A program made the position numbers and the translations under genes. Below are positions 1-6,481 of a DNA stretch of 54,657 nucleotides, one piece after another; positions within the stretch are counted from its first letter, which is position 1, and every line of letters begins with the position of its first letter. Below the pieces are notes generated by a model that saw only the letters and a program-made list of their open reading frames with translations, was not told where the DNA came from and searched no databases. Origin of the DNA: a virus; IMG/VR virus record IMGVR_UViG_3300032087_003663, positions 1 through 54,657 of that record, one strand, 5' to 3'.

Positions 1-32
1 CACCTTCAAGCAGTTGAATTGGAGGTGCTGTC

Positions 33-281
33 GTGAGCCATTTTGATTACACCGATCTAGGGTACGGGGTTCGACTCGAACACCCCGACATTGATCGTGA
101 AAATCGCGACTATCAACGCACCGTGTTTTTGCAAGGTGATGACGCCGCGCAGTTCCTCGATGAAATGACGCAACTTGATGACATCTGGCTGGAAAATGGA
201 AACCCCAATCCAGACATCTTTGATTCTCAAGAGGATCACATTGACCTGATTATTGAACCGTATTTTGGAGATGACGCATGA
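33..281 (+). CDS. Hypothetical acidic protein (82 aa)
   Basis: I do not recognise this protein. It is strongly acidic (many Asp and Glu, C-terminal GDDA) with no membrane segment or cysteine motif. The start is GTG at 33, chosen because a good Shine-Dalgarno GGAGG lies at 21-25; no in-frame ATG offers a better site. Its stop overlaps the ATG of the next gene (ATGA at 278), so the two are probably translationally coupled. It is the first gene of a plus-strand block whose promoter must lie left of the window. Confidence 0.75.
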   Translation: MSHFDYTDLGYGVRLEHPDIDRENRDYQRTVFLQGDDAAQFLDEMTQLDDIWLENGNPNPDIFDSQEDHIDLIIEPYFGDDA

Positions 282-829
282 ACCCCACAACAACTTTGAA
301 AGGGTTGATTGACCGTCTGGTCACGCCCAAATACGCCAATGCTTTTTTGAACAACGAAGATCGCGCGAAGGACTTGACCGATGCGATTCTTGCACTGTCG
401 CCAGAGTCGGAATTTGGACCGGATCATCCTGACTACTCGGACCTGTGCGATTACGCGGAAACCGTAGCAGAACGACATCAGTCGCAGTTTTGGCAGCAAT
501 CACATGAACTGTTTCGGCAGGCCGGTTTTACCAAATCATTGACTAATGATTACTCAGTTGAAGCATGGATCGTCGCCTGCGAGTTGAACGACAGCAATGG
601 TAGCACTCGGTTGCTGATCCTTGATCCCGAAGACGACAATTTCCCCACTAAGTATGAAATGTGCTTTCATTGCGAGAACGAAGAAAACCCACAAAGCCTG
701 TGGCATGATCTTGGCGCAGCATGCAACATTGACGAGGTGAAAGCATTGATCGAACGCGCAAACGCATTGCGTGTCTGCCTCGGATTCAAATTCAATTCAG
801 TAACTGAAATGTACGGAGCAGACAAATGA
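278..829 (+). CDS. Hypothetical protein (183 aa)
   Basis: Unrecognised soluble acidic protein. The N-terminal part reads as helical (LKGLIDRLVTPKYANAFLNN); the middle alternates short hydrophobic strands (TRLLILDPEDDN, YEMCFHCENEENP). No catalytic motif or metal site is evident. It starts with ATG overlapping the preceding stop and ends with ATGA overlap into the next gene, so it is the middle cistron of a three-gene coupled block (33-1569). Acidic small proteins in a phage accessory arm can be anti-defence or host-takeover factors, but nothing here shows that. Confidence 0.75.
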   Translation: MNPTTTLKGLIDRLVTPKYANAFLNNEDRAKDLTDAILALSPESEFGPDHPDYSDLCDYAETVAERHQSQFWQQSHELFRQAGFTKSLTNDYSVEAWIVACELNDSNGSTRLLILDPEDDNFPTKYEMCFHCENEENPQSLWHDLGAACNIDEVKALIERANALRVCLGFKFNSVTEMYGADK

Positions 830-1569
830 ATCTTGGAGAATTTATTAAATCGAAACGCCACGTTGCATGCTTGCAGTCTAACGGGATTGAAGTAGGCGAA
901 GATGGCCGAGAGGGGTGGTTGTATGGCGACACAGGTTTGCATATCGAAGGGCCTGAGTCGGGTGAATACTGTGTGTGTGTTATTGAAAACTCTGATTGGA
1001 CATCGTTTGAGATGTACCCACTGGAAGCCATCCTGTACCAATTTGGGCTGGAGGAAAACTTCTTTGAGGGACCGCGCTGGACTGACGCAGAAACAGAGCA
1101 GTGGAAAGACCTGTTTCGGGATGCCATGCCAATCGACGATGACGATGACGGTAGTGAACGCCAAGTAAATGCGGAAAATCGACTGTGGAAACATATCACC
1201 GAAATGTTCGGAGAAGATATCAACAATGAATTTGTTGATCATAGCGTCCGAACGCATGCCACTTCGTCTGAGCATTTGCGAGATGTAGCTCAATTTGTTT
1301 TAGGTCGATTCCGTCTGTTTCTCTGTGATCAGGATGTGCAGGAATACTTTGAATATCTATTCGAGAATAAGGCTGATTACCATCTCGATGATTCACCCGA
1401 TGACATTCACTGGGGTAATGGCGTAGAGCATGCTCACGATCCCACAGGTGCAAATGTCGTTGAAACCATCAAGGTAGCTCACGATGCACTGTGGGGCTTC
1501 TGCAATCCTTGGGACGACAAGTATCGGTATTACGAGATGTTCAAAGAATGGCACGATAGCGAAGATTGA
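826..1569 (+). CDS. Hypothetical protein (247 aa)
   Basis: Unrecognised acidic soluble protein. Residues about 1-115 form one segment ending in an Asp-rich linker (PIDDDDDGSE), and a second mostly helical segment follows, rich in Asp, His, Trp and aromatic residues. The Asp-rich linker suggests two domains. No signal peptide, transmembrane helix or known motif is visible. ATGA overlap couples it to the gene before. Its stop is followed directly by a tRNA-like element (1577-1620), which marks the end of this cistron block. Confidence 0.75.
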   Translation: MNLGEFIKSKRHVACLQSNGIEVGEDGREGWLYGDTGLHIEGPESGEYCVCVIENSDWTSFEMYPLEAILYQFGLEENFFEGPRWTDAETEQWKDLFRDAMPIDDDDDGSERQVNAENRLWKHITEMFGEDINNEFVDHSVRTHATSSEHLRDVAQFVLGRFRLFLCDQDVQEYFEYLFENKADYHLDDSPDDIHWGNGVEHAHDPTGANVVETIKVAHDALWGFCNPWDDKYRYYEMFKEWHDSED

Positions 1570-1576
1570 TGTTGCT

Positions 1577-1620
1577 GATCGCGAGTAGCCACATCCCTGT
1601 GCAAGTCTGGGGCGCGATCC
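1577..1620 (+). ncRNA. tRNA-like acceptor/T-arm element, copy 1
   Basis: A perfect 7-bp outer stem (GATCGCG 1577-1583 with CGCGATC 1613-1619) encloses an 11-nt linker and a T-arm-like hairpin, CCCTG-TGCAAGT-CTGGG (1595-1611). The hairpin stem has one T-T mismatch. The loop resembles the T-loop consensus TTCRANY, except that its second base is G. There is no D arm or anticodon arm. It sits between the stop at 1569 and the leader of the next gene and is followed by C and then TGTTTCTGTTTT. It matches copies 2 and 3 in architecture. It could instead act as a terminator hairpin. Confidence 0.5.
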
Positions 1621-1632
1621 TGTTTCTGTTTT
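1621..1632 (+). promoter_or_regulatory. TGTTTCTGTTT leader motif, copy 1
   Basis: The sequence TGTTTCTGTTTT begins 28 nt before the ATG at 1649 and is followed by CGGAGG. The same 11-mer recurs before the starts at 2424, 3402 and (minus strand) 47702. It directly abuts tRNA-like element 1. It may be a 5' leader or translation element, or the U-rich tail of a terminator; the sequence alone cannot decide. Confidence 0.5.
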
Positions 1633-1648
1633 AACTCGGAGGATAGTT

Positions 1649-1945
1649 ATGAAGTTTGTAGATGCCTTGCCATATGTGGCAAAGATTGTAGACACCGCGC
1701 TGAGTGTTCAGGACTGCATCGGTTCGGATGCTGGTCAAATGCTGGAAGGAAAGAAGTGCAAGTTGGTCGGCTGGCAATGCGGGTTTGAACCACATTTTAT
1801 CGCAGTGGTTGATGCGTATGACTGTGAAGTCGAGGACGACGAAGCAGAAGAAATTGCGGTCGATTACTTGGAAGAAAAAAACTGGTTCTGTGATCACCTT
1901 GACTCTCGCATTCCTGACTACGTCATTGGGAGAGCAGACGCATGA
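1649..1945 (+). CDS. Hypothetical acidic protein (98 aa)
   Basis: Unrecognised. The N-terminal helix (MKFVDALPYVAKIVDTAL) is followed by a compact alpha/beta-looking segment and an acidic C-terminal half (EVEDDEAEEIAVDYLEEK). There is no motif of known function. The start has a strong GGAGG Shine-Dalgarno at 1637-1643 and sits in the leader carrying TGTTTCTGTTTT. The stop overlaps the next ATG (ATGA at 1942), making a two-gene coupled block. Confidence 0.75.
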   Translation: MKFVDALPYVAKIVDTALSVQDCIGSDAGQMLEGKKCKLVGWQCGFEPHFIAVVDAYDCEVEDDEAEEIAVDYLEEKNWFCDHLDSRIPDYVIGRADA

Positions 1946-2328
1946 ACCGAGAAACTACATTTCACAATCCAGACCTGATCGAAATGTCTTACGGGCAGGT
2001 GCTGGATGCCATCGAGGACACCGACAGCAATCCGTTCGACATGACGATCCGTTGCCAAGACGAATGGACTGTGATCGCAGCATGCGTGAATGTTGGGATC
2101 GACTCCCACTTGGAGGCGATTGTCAACGCAGGCAAAGAGTTCGACAACGGGTCGTGTTCGGTAACTCCGCACAATCTGTGCATCCTGCTGCGACGATTGT
2201 CAGAGACAGACTTTGGCGATGACCATCTGTGGGACGCTGCTCATTCCTTGCAGAGCAGCATCCTGACTGTTCTGGGGTTCGATGACGCTGGCAAGTATGT
2301 GGGTCGGGAGACTTTGGGGCTGGAATAG
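1942..2328 (+). CDS. Hypothetical protein (128 aa)
   Basis: Unrecognised soluble protein, acidic, with two cysteine-containing strands (TIRCQDEWTVIAACV and SCSVTPHNLCILL). It starts by ATGA overlap with the 98-aa gene and ends before a 95-nt gap that holds tRNA-like element 2 and a leader motif. No paralogue is obvious among the neighbours, although the general style (short, acidic, tryptophan-containing) matches the rest of this arm. Confidence 0.72.
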   Translation: MNRETTFHNPDLIEMSYGQVLDAIEDTDSNPFDMTIRCQDEWTVIAACVNVGIDSHLEAIVNAGKEFDNGSCSVTPHNLCILLRRLSETDFGDDHLWDAAHSLQSSILTVLGFDDAGKYVGRETLGLE

Positions 2329-2347
2329 ATTCAGCCTGGAAATGTTT

Positions 2348-2390
2348 TGGTGCGATGGTCTGTGGCTGGGTTCGACTCCCAGCGCACCCC
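2348..2390 (+). ncRNA. tRNA-like acceptor/T-arm element, copy 2
   Basis: This is the clearest copy. A 6-bp outer stem (GGTGCG 2349-2354 with CGCACC 2383-2388) stacks directly on a perfect 5-bp T-stem, CTGGG-TTCGACT-CCCAG (2366-2382), with a consensus T-loop. An 11-nt linker (2355-2365) replaces the D and anticodon arms. Coaxial acceptor/T-stem hairpins of this kind are known minimal substrates of RNase P; that this one is processed is inference. It is followed by CC and then TGTTTCTGTTTTT. A Rho-independent terminator is the main alternative. Confidence 0.62.
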
Positions 2391-2403
2391 TGTTTCTGTT
2401 TTT
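2391..2403 (+). promoter_or_regulatory. TGTTTCTGTTT leader motif, copy 2
   Basis: TGTTTCTGTTTTT lies immediately after tRNA-like element 2 and 33 nt before the ATG at 2424. CGGAG follows as the ribosome binding site. Confidence 0.5.
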
Positions 2404-2423
2404 AACACTATCGGAGTTTCGTT

Positions 2424-2627
2424 ATGTCTTTAATCAGCAGGTATGAGGGTCGTTTTAAGAAGCAGTTCAGAAGGTTTGTGCGGCGAATCATGCACCACAT
2501 TCCCGTTGTTCGCGGTCGGCATGAGTACACATGCAATCGTTGTGGGTACAAAGAATATGAGAACTCAGTGGACAGTGATATGTGCCTCCGATGTGGGGCT
2601 GATGACTGGCATGCAGAAGACATTTAA
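2424..2627 (+). CDS. Small zinc-ribbon protein (67 aa)
   Basis: The basic N-terminal half (RYEGRFKKQFRRFVRRIMHH) precedes a zinc ribbon with CNRCGY at about residues 37-42 and CLRCGADDW at about 55-63, two CxxC knuckles separated by an acidic loop. Such mini-ribbons bind nucleic acid or proteins; the partner here is unknown. The start is set by CGGAG at 2412-2416 in the motif-bearing leader. It is the first gene of a block that runs through 2643 and 2882. Confidence 0.78.
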   Translation: MSLISRYEGRFKKQFRRFVRRIMHHIPVVRGRHEYTCNRCGYKEYENSVDSDMCLRCGADDWHAEDI

Positions 2628-2642
2628 GGAACAGGTGGAAGC

Positions 2643-2885
2643 ATGAAGTACGCACTAGTCGACACATTTAATAATGTCGTTCTGTCACTGCATCGGATCG
2701 AACGATGCGCTGAGGATGCTTTACAGAAGCATGATCGGCAAGTTCGCGCTGCAAACGGGGATACATCGTACATCCCCAAAGACATCATTTGGGATTCCGA
2801 TCACATTCTCAGGGTCGGATGGGTGTACGAGACACAGCAGTTGCAAGAAGTTGACACACACAGCCGAATGGAAGGAAAGTCATGA
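2643..2885 (+). CDS. Hypothetical protein (80 aa)
   Basis: Unrecognised small protein with mixed charge and predicted helix plus short strands (DHILRVGWVYETQQLQEV). It follows the zinc-ribbon gene by 15 nt with a GGTGGA-type ribosome site, and its TGA overlaps the start of the next gene (ATGA). No motif is evident. Confidence 0.7.
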   Translation: MKYALVDTFNNVVLSLHRIERCAEDALQKHDRQVRAANGDTSYIPKDIIWDSDHILRVGWVYETQQLQEVDTHSRMEGKS

Positions 2886-3247
2886 AAGATAAAGAGATTG
2901 AAAAGATCGTCGAACCATTGATTCCCAAGATCGCGAAAGTTTGCCAGCAGAACGATGCCCCACTTGGGAGAGTTGTGTGCTGCGGCGCGACCAGTGTTCG
3001 CCAGCGGGCTGACGGAGTCAAAGGAACTGTCACTGTCATCCTATCTGACTCGCATCCTGGTTGGCGGGCAAAGGACAATCATGCGGGTCGTTCGGCATTA
3101 AAGAATGGCGTTCAACAAGTCTTTTCGGGGCTGGACTGTGACTTCAACGTCAAAGTGCAAGCCTCTTACAGTTGCATGCAGGTCGATAATGGGGTCGTCG
3201 CTCGACGCAACGATTCCGGCGATGTCATTGGATGCTACGCGGAGTGA
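2882..3247 (+). CDS. Hypothetical protein (121 aa)
   Basis: Unrecognised. An amphipathic N-terminal helix (MKDKEIEKIVEPLIPKIAKVC) is followed by what looks like an alternating strand/helix domain containing GTVTVILSDSHPGW and an Arg/Asp-rich end. It begins by ATGA overlap with the 80-aa gene. Its stop is followed after 6 nt by tRNA-like element 3. Confidence 0.7.
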   Translation: MKDKEIEKIVEPLIPKIAKVCQQNDAPLGRVVCCGATSVRQRADGVKGTVTVILSDSHPGWRAKDNHAGRSALKNGVQQVFSGLDCDFNVKVQASYSCMQVDNGVVARRNDSGDVIGCYAE

Positions 3248-3252
3248 CACCC

Positions 3253-3315
3253 TGACGCGATGGGTTCAGCACTATCGACTCAGTGCTGCTGCTGCTCGAC
3301 TCGGCGGCGCGTCCC
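3253..3315 (+). ncRNA. tRNA-like element, copy 3 (with extra hairpin)
   Basis: The outer stem GACGCG (3254-3259) pairs with CGCGTC (3308-3313). Inside are a perfect 7-bp hairpin (CAGCACT-ATCGACTC-AGTGCTG, 3267-3288) in the anticodon-arm position and a 6-bp T-arm-like hairpin (CTGCTG-CTCGACT-CGGCGG, 3289-3307, two G-T pairs). The loop CTCGACT differs by one base from the T-loop of copy 2. It therefore looks like a three-way junction lacking only a D arm. It is followed by CCTGT, as in copies 1 and 2. There is no convincing 7-nt anticodon loop, so a functional tRNA is unlikely. Confidence 0.52.
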
Positions 3316-3337
3316 TGTGACCTGACTTGTCACATAG
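3316..3337 (+). promoter_or_regulatory. Palindromic operator-like sequence, left copy
   Basis: GTGAC-CTGACTT-GTCAC forms a 5-bp inverted repeat with a 7-nt spacer, flanked by T and ATAG. A near copy lies at 54021-54043 (TTTGAC-CAGACTT-GTCAAA). The two share the block GACTTGTCA and the TGACC before it. It ends one base upstream of the putative promoter at 3339-3367, a fitting place for a repressor or activator. The regulator is not identified. Confidence 0.5.
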
Positions 3338-3338
3338 C

Positions 3339-3367
3339 TTGTCAAATTAGGTTACACACACTTAATG
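3339..3367 (+). promoter_or_regulatory. Putative sigma70-type promoter
   Basis: TTGTCA (3339-3344) and TTAATG (3362-3367) are separated by exactly 17 nt, matching -35/-10 spacing with four of six matches to TTGACA and a weaker -10. It reads toward 3402 and is followed at once by the TGTTTCTGTTT motif (3366-3376). Confidence 0.42.
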
Positions 3368-3376
3368 TTTCTGTTT
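3366..3376 (+). promoter_or_regulatory. TGTTTCTGTTT leader motif, copy 3
   Basis: The same 11-mer as at 1621 and 2391, here 36 nt before the ATG at 3402 and separated from tRNA-like element 3 by the operator/promoter segment. That separation argues that the motif is not just the tail of a terminator hairpin. Confidence 0.48.
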
Positions 3377-3401
3377 CTGATATCTACAACGGAGGTATGG
3401 G

Positions 3402-3884
3402 ATGAACAATCTCAAAGTTGTCGGGGTCTTCGATGACGCTGGCAAACACTATGACATCACCGACATGCTGTCTGGTCAAACGCATCGCGCCCAACGTGAA
3501 GGGCGCAGGTTCAAGCTCCCTGATGGGTTTGTTGGCTCGCTGAAAGAGTGCAAGGACAAGGTCGCGAGTAATCAGGTCGGGGAACAGGAGGTCGTCGAGT
3601 GCGTGTTCTGTGGGACCAGCGCATCCTGTGCTGCTTGCACTGGCTACCGCGCCGCGGATGGGACTTGGGACACGGTTCATCCAGCCGCATTGCTGGCGAT
3701 CCTTGCAGGCAACCGGCCTGATGCCATTGATGATGCGATGAAAGACGCGGTCGTTGAATGTCTCGATTGCTACGGATACCTGGACGAGCGTGGCGAACCT
3801 GATTCGGGTCGCGGAGTCACTGAGTTGGGAATCTGGAAAACCAAGCGGATGACCGCGATGGGGGTCGTTTCAAATGACGAATGA
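3402..3884 (+). CDS. Zinc-knuckle protein of unknown function (160 aa)
   Basis: The N-terminal half looks like a small beta domain (LKVVGVFDDAGKHYDITDML). The middle has CVFCGTSASCAAC and a later CLDCYG, suggesting a CxxC/CxxC/CxxC metal-binding module. The start at 3402 is set by GGAGG 7 nt upstream; an ATG five bases earlier is too close to it. The C-terminus overlaps the next gene by 11 nt. The CxxC pattern loosely recalls DnaJ-type zinc knuckles, but no J domain is present. Confidence 0.75.
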   Translation: MNNLKVVGVFDDAGKHYDITDMLSGQTHRAQREGRRFKLPDGFVGSLKECKDKVASNQVGEQEVVECVFCGTSASCAACTGYRAADGTWDTVHPAALLAILAGNRPDAIDDAMKDAVVECLDCYGYLDERGEPDSGRGVTELGIWKTKRMTAMGVVSNDE

Positions 3885-4119
3885 AAACGAAACCGATGTA
3901 CCTAGAAACGCGGCGACAATAGTCACATGCATGCTGTGCCAGATTCCGCATGAGGTTTGTTTCGAGAAGACCGGATGGATGCGATGGAGGTCTGGTGAGC
4001 ATATCCAAGTCGCAATGCCTTATCTCAACTCAAACGAGCGAGAAATCCTTATCAGTAGGATTTGCGGTCGATGCTTTGATCACATGCATGAGGGGGGCGA
4101 TGACGATGAAATGGCATGA
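3874..4119 (+). CDS. Small cysteine-rich protein (81 aa)
   Basis: Contains CMLCQIPHEVCF near residue 16 and an ICGRCFDHMHEGG segment near the end, two CxxC pairs that could form one zinc site. The C-terminus is acidic (GGDDDEMA). It overlaps the 160-aa gene upstream by 11 nt and the next gene by 14 nt. No family is recognised. Confidence 0.68.
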   Translation: MTNENETDVPRNAATIVTCMLCQIPHEVCFEKTGWMRWRSGEHIQVAMPYLNSNEREILISRICGRCFDHMHEGGDDDEMA

Positions 4120-4462
4120 TGATTTTTCAACCCTTCTTGAACTGTGTGAATGGCTCGACGCGGAGTGCATGATGTTCCCGGAAACCATTGGAGCATTGGA
4201 CATGCTCAGGAAGCCACTCAGGTGGTATCGTGAGTACGATGCTTGGCAACTCTGGTGCGAAATACCATCTTGCTGCGAAAGGGCGAGAGATGAGGTCGTA
4301 GACGCCGTAATTGATGGACGTGCCATTGACTCGGACTTCGTTGACAGCATCAGGAAACGCTACAAACGGGAGCTATTAGGGTCGAGACATCACTCTTTTA
4401 CCACTCGCGTTTTTAATCTAGTCTTCGGGTGTACCGAACCTGAGGAGGATGACCATGAGTAG
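4106..4462 (+). CDS. Hypothetical protein (118 aa)
   Basis: I place the start at the ATG at 4106 (MKWHDDFSTLLELCEWLD), downstream of a G-rich ribosome site at 4092-4097. Upstream in-frame codons back to 3950 run antiparallel to the preceding gene's use and read like a shadow. The product is acidic, Trp-rich and mostly helical, with several cysteines (CEWLDAECMM, CEIPSCCERA), and ends EPEEDDHE. Function unknown. Confidence 0.65.
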   Translation: MKWHDDFSTLLELCEWLDAECMMFPETIGALDMLRKPLRWYREYDAWQLWCEIPSCCERARDEVVDAVIDGRAIDSDFVDSIRKRYKRELLGSRHHSFTTRVFNLVFGCTEPEEDDHE

Positions 4463-4649
4463 CGAACGCAAGAACCTTTCCCAGCCCGCTGATTGGTGGT
4501 CGGCATTCGAGCGTCAGGCCGCTAAAGAGGGACACACGCTGAGTCATTGGATGGGGTTGTGCTGCATTGCCAACCTGCCAGTGCTTGAGCAAAAGAAACT
4601 AACGGATCGCCCACCGGCGCACCGTCCGCGTAAGGAACCTGATAGCTGA
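4455..4649 (+). CDS. Small protein, possibly ribbon-helix-helix-like (64 aa)
   Basis: The segment PADWWSAFERQAAKEGHTLSHWMGLC resembles the helix part of small DNA-binding or antitoxin-like proteins in which a hydrophobic helix is followed by LSxW. The C-terminus is basic and proline-rich (RPPAHRPRKE). I choose the ATG at 4455 because GGAGG at 4442-4446 is well spaced from it, whereas the ATG at 4449 is too close. It could be a regulator of this arm, but the assignment is weak. Confidence 0.6.
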   Translation: MSSERKNLSQPADWWSAFERQAAKEGHTLSHWMGLCCIANLPVLEQKKLTDRPPAHRPRKEPDS

Positions 4650-4682
4650 CTGCTATGTGGGTCGAGCAAAGAAAGGATCAAG

Positions 4683-4790
4683 ATGCTCACAACAATTCTG
4701 TTTCTGTTTACATTCTTATTTGGCTATCTTGCAGGGTTCTGGACACTGGTCGCCCTGTTGAAGGAGGAACAACGTCATGGCAAAAGTTAA
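4683..4790 (+). CDS. 35-residue membrane peptide
   Basis: ATG at 4683 follows a GAAAGGA ribosome site. The peptide begins MLTTILFLFTFLFGYLAG and continues FWTLVALLKEE, i.e. one hydrophobic helix of about 26 residues with a short charged tail. It overlaps the serine-recombinase start by 14 nt, so the two are probably co-translated. The TGTTTCTGTTT 11-mer at 4699-4709 lies inside it and encodes LFLF, so here the motif is explained by coding. Single-helix phage peptides can be holin-, antiholin- or superinfection-related; nothing decides. Confidence 0.55.
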   Translation: MLTTILFLFTFLFGYLAGFWTLVALLKEEQRHGKS

Positions 4791-5625
4791 GGTCGCAGGG
4801 TACGGACGCATGAGTACCATCGATCAGAAGGAATCACCAAAGGTACAAGAGGAGGCGATTCGACGCTGGTTTGATTACCAGAAAGAAGGAGATCGCTGGC
4901 CTGATGGTGCTGAGTTCATTGGCATGTTCGTCGATGAGGCTGTTTCGTCGAAGGTGCATCTGCTGGATCGCAAGTATGGACAGTTTATGCTGGCGATACT
5001 TGATCCAGGCGATGTCTTTGTGTGCAGCAAAATCGACCGAGCATTCAGGTCATCCGCTGACATGGAGCGAACACTGGACAAGTTCAAAGAAGCTGGGATT
5101 CATGCCGTGTTCCTTGACATGAACGTCGATAGCACAACTGCTATGGGCGAATGGATGCTCGGCAATAGTGTCAGCATTGCGCGATTTGAACGTAAGCGGA
5201 TCGGGGAGCGAACCAGAGAGGCTTTGCGGTCAAAGCAAAAGCGCGGTGAAGCGGTCGGCTCTGCTGTTGCTGGATTCAAGCGAGAGAAAGGCAAGGGAAG
5301 CAAGAAACTGATACCCGACATCGAGCAACGAAAGTTGGGCTTTGCTGCGGCTGAATTGATTCGCAAGGGCCATAGCCGAACGATGGTCGGCAAGCTGATT
5401 CGGCCATTTGTGAAAAAGCATGGAATCAAGTGCGGGGTCGGTGATCGCACACTTGTGAACACTGCTGCTGCGTCATGCCTCGATTTCCCGATCTGTGGGA
5501 ACAGGAAGTCTAGCGAGATACTTGGAATAAACACCCTGACCTTCGAGTTTGTCAGGCGTAAAGATCACGACGATCTGAAAGACAAACTGTATCGAGAACT
5601 GAGAAACCAAGGGTGGGATTGTTAG
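4777..5625 (+). CDS. Serine recombinase (resolvase/invertase family, 282 aa)
   Basis: The N-terminal catalytic domain shows GRMSTIDQ with Arg11 and the nucleophile Ser13. KIDRAFRSSAD follows (Asp87, Arg88, Arg91), matching the family's DR..R motif. The E-helix region ARFERKRIGERTREALRSKQKRG lies at about 145-170. The C-terminal 110 residues hold a basic recombinase-type DNA-binding region, shorter than in large integrases and without an obvious zinc ribbon. It could invert or resolve a phage segment, or be a second integrase. The start has GGAGG at 4762-4766. The gene is convergent with 5622-6227, sharing 4 nt. Confidence 0.92.
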   Translation: MAKVKVAGYGRMSTIDQKESPKVQEEAIRRWFDYQKEGDRWPDGAEFIGMFVDEAVSSKVHLLDRKYGQFMLAILDPGDVFVCSKIDRAFRSSADMERTLDKFKEAGIHAVFLDMNVDSTTAMGEWMLGNSVSIARFERKRIGERTREALRSKQKRGEAVGSAVAGFKREKGKGSKKLIPDIEQRKLGFAAAELIRKGHSRTMVGKLIRPFVKKHGIKCGVGDRTLVNTAAASCLDFPICGNRKSSEILGINTLTFEFVRRKDHDDLKDKLYRELRNQGWDC

Positions 5626-5637
5626 CCCGTATCCCAC
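5613..5637. terminator. Hairpin at convergent gene ends
   Basis: GTGGGAT (5613-5619) pairs perfectly with ATCCCAC (5631-5637) around an 11-nt loop that contains both stop codons. Neither side carries a clear U-run, so it would be a weak or bidirectional terminator between the left arm and the end of the late operon. Confidence 0.4.
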
Positions 5638-6227
5638 GTTCCTATCAATTCGCCATCAGTGTACGCAAGCACTGTCTCAAGCTCTGGTTGTGTAGCCGAG
5701 AGAGTCCAACCAACTTTCTCGCAGGCAACCAGAGCTTCTTTAATGAACTCACTAGCACCGTATATCGGGATCACCCAGCGATCCAGTCCGAATGGTTCAA
5801 TCGTGCAGACCAGTCGCTTTCCGCACTTTGATGTTCGCACGGAGATGTCGAAGTCTTCAGTGCATTCATCACGATACTGATGAAACCGTGTTAGGTCGCC
5901 ATGCTCACCGGCGTAACGATGGACTGCCTCATGCATCATCGTCGCCATTCCGACAATCCATATGTTTGCTGTTTCGCGGCTGAATAGCATTGGGTACTGG
6001 GGTTGTCCCGATCTAGCTATAACGTGCGTGTCTTTTAACGCCAGCGATACTGCCACCACTCCCTCCTGGTCGGCAGCTTTGCGACCAGCCGGGTAGTAAC
6101 GCAACGCCTTGCCCTCTTGCTGCAAGTCTATTAGCACACCAAGGGCGTCAGTGCATCCCGCTGTTGCTCGATCATATAGTTCCGACACATGCTTCTTGCG
6201 CAGCATCTGCCGCTTCTTGCGACTCAT
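5622..6227 (-). CDS. Protein with HEAVH motif, possible metallopeptidase-like (201 aa)
   Basis: I start it at ATG 6227, which overlaps the upstream stop (TAATG); the longer frame adds only MQGMV. The basic N-terminus (MSRKKRQMLRKKHV) precedes a domain with METANIW-like strands and the motif MMHEAVHRYAGEHGD, an HExxH pattern like the zinc site of metallopeptidases. A third ligand is not obvious. It is the last gene of the late operon. A role in virion processing or host-envelope attack is possible but unproved; a chance HExxH is the alternative. Confidence 0.7.
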   Translation of the reverse strand: MSRKKRQMLRKKHVSELYDRATAGCTDALGVLIDLQQEGKALRYYPAGRKAADQEGVVAVSLALKDTHVIARSGQPQYPMLFSRETANIWIVGMATMMHEAVHRYAGEHGDLTRFHQYRDECTEDFDISVRTSKCGKRLVCTIEPFGLDRWVIPIYGASEFIKEALVACEKVGWTLSATQPELETVLAYTDGELIGTWDTG

Positions 6228-6472
6228 TACCATGCCTTGCACGACCAGTACCCAGCAGTCAGCTTAGACTTTTTTTGTCCGCACTTATGCCGAGCGTGAA
6301 AACTGTCTCGGTTCTTCTTCTTGTGCTTCTTAATCGGCATCTTGGGGTCGCCAAAACGAACCAGCTTTATCCTGCCACCTTCTTTTGCCAGGACAGCAGA
6401 CTTTTTGGATGCACCCGGCGTTCGCTTTGGCTTGTTGTAGCCGGAAAACTTTTCGCCTCTGTACTCAATCAT
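6227..6472 (-). CDS. Conserved phage basic protein ending in YWSCKxW (81 aa)
   Basis: The sequence GDPKMPIKKHKKKNRDSF then ARHKCGQKKSKL and the terminal AGYWSCKAW matches a small basic protein family I recall from many environmental phages, often near structural genes; its function is unknown to me. The N-terminus (EYRGEKFSGYNKPKRTPGA) also fits. The gene is tightly packed between neighbours with a TAATG junction downstream. Confidence 0.8.
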   Translation of the reverse strand: MIEYRGEKFSGYNKPKRTPGASKKSAVLAKEGGRIKLVRFGDPKMPIKKHKKKNRDSFHARHKCGQKKSKLTAGYWSCKAW

Positions 6473-6481
6473 GGCTATTCC

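Noticed and set aside
66-86. Strong inverted repeat in the first gene (GGGGTTCG with CGAACACCCC)
   Set aside because: It lies in the coding sequence, has a bulge and no T-arm geometry (3-nt loop); probably codon-driven.
1704-2222. 172-codon plus-strand frame
   Set aside because: Shadow of the 1649-1945 and 1942-2328 genes, which have proper ribosome sites and coupling.
4699-4709. Fourth plus-strand copy of TGTTTCTGTTT
   Set aside because: It encodes LFLF inside the membrane peptide, 78 nt before the next start, so I do not count it as a leader element.
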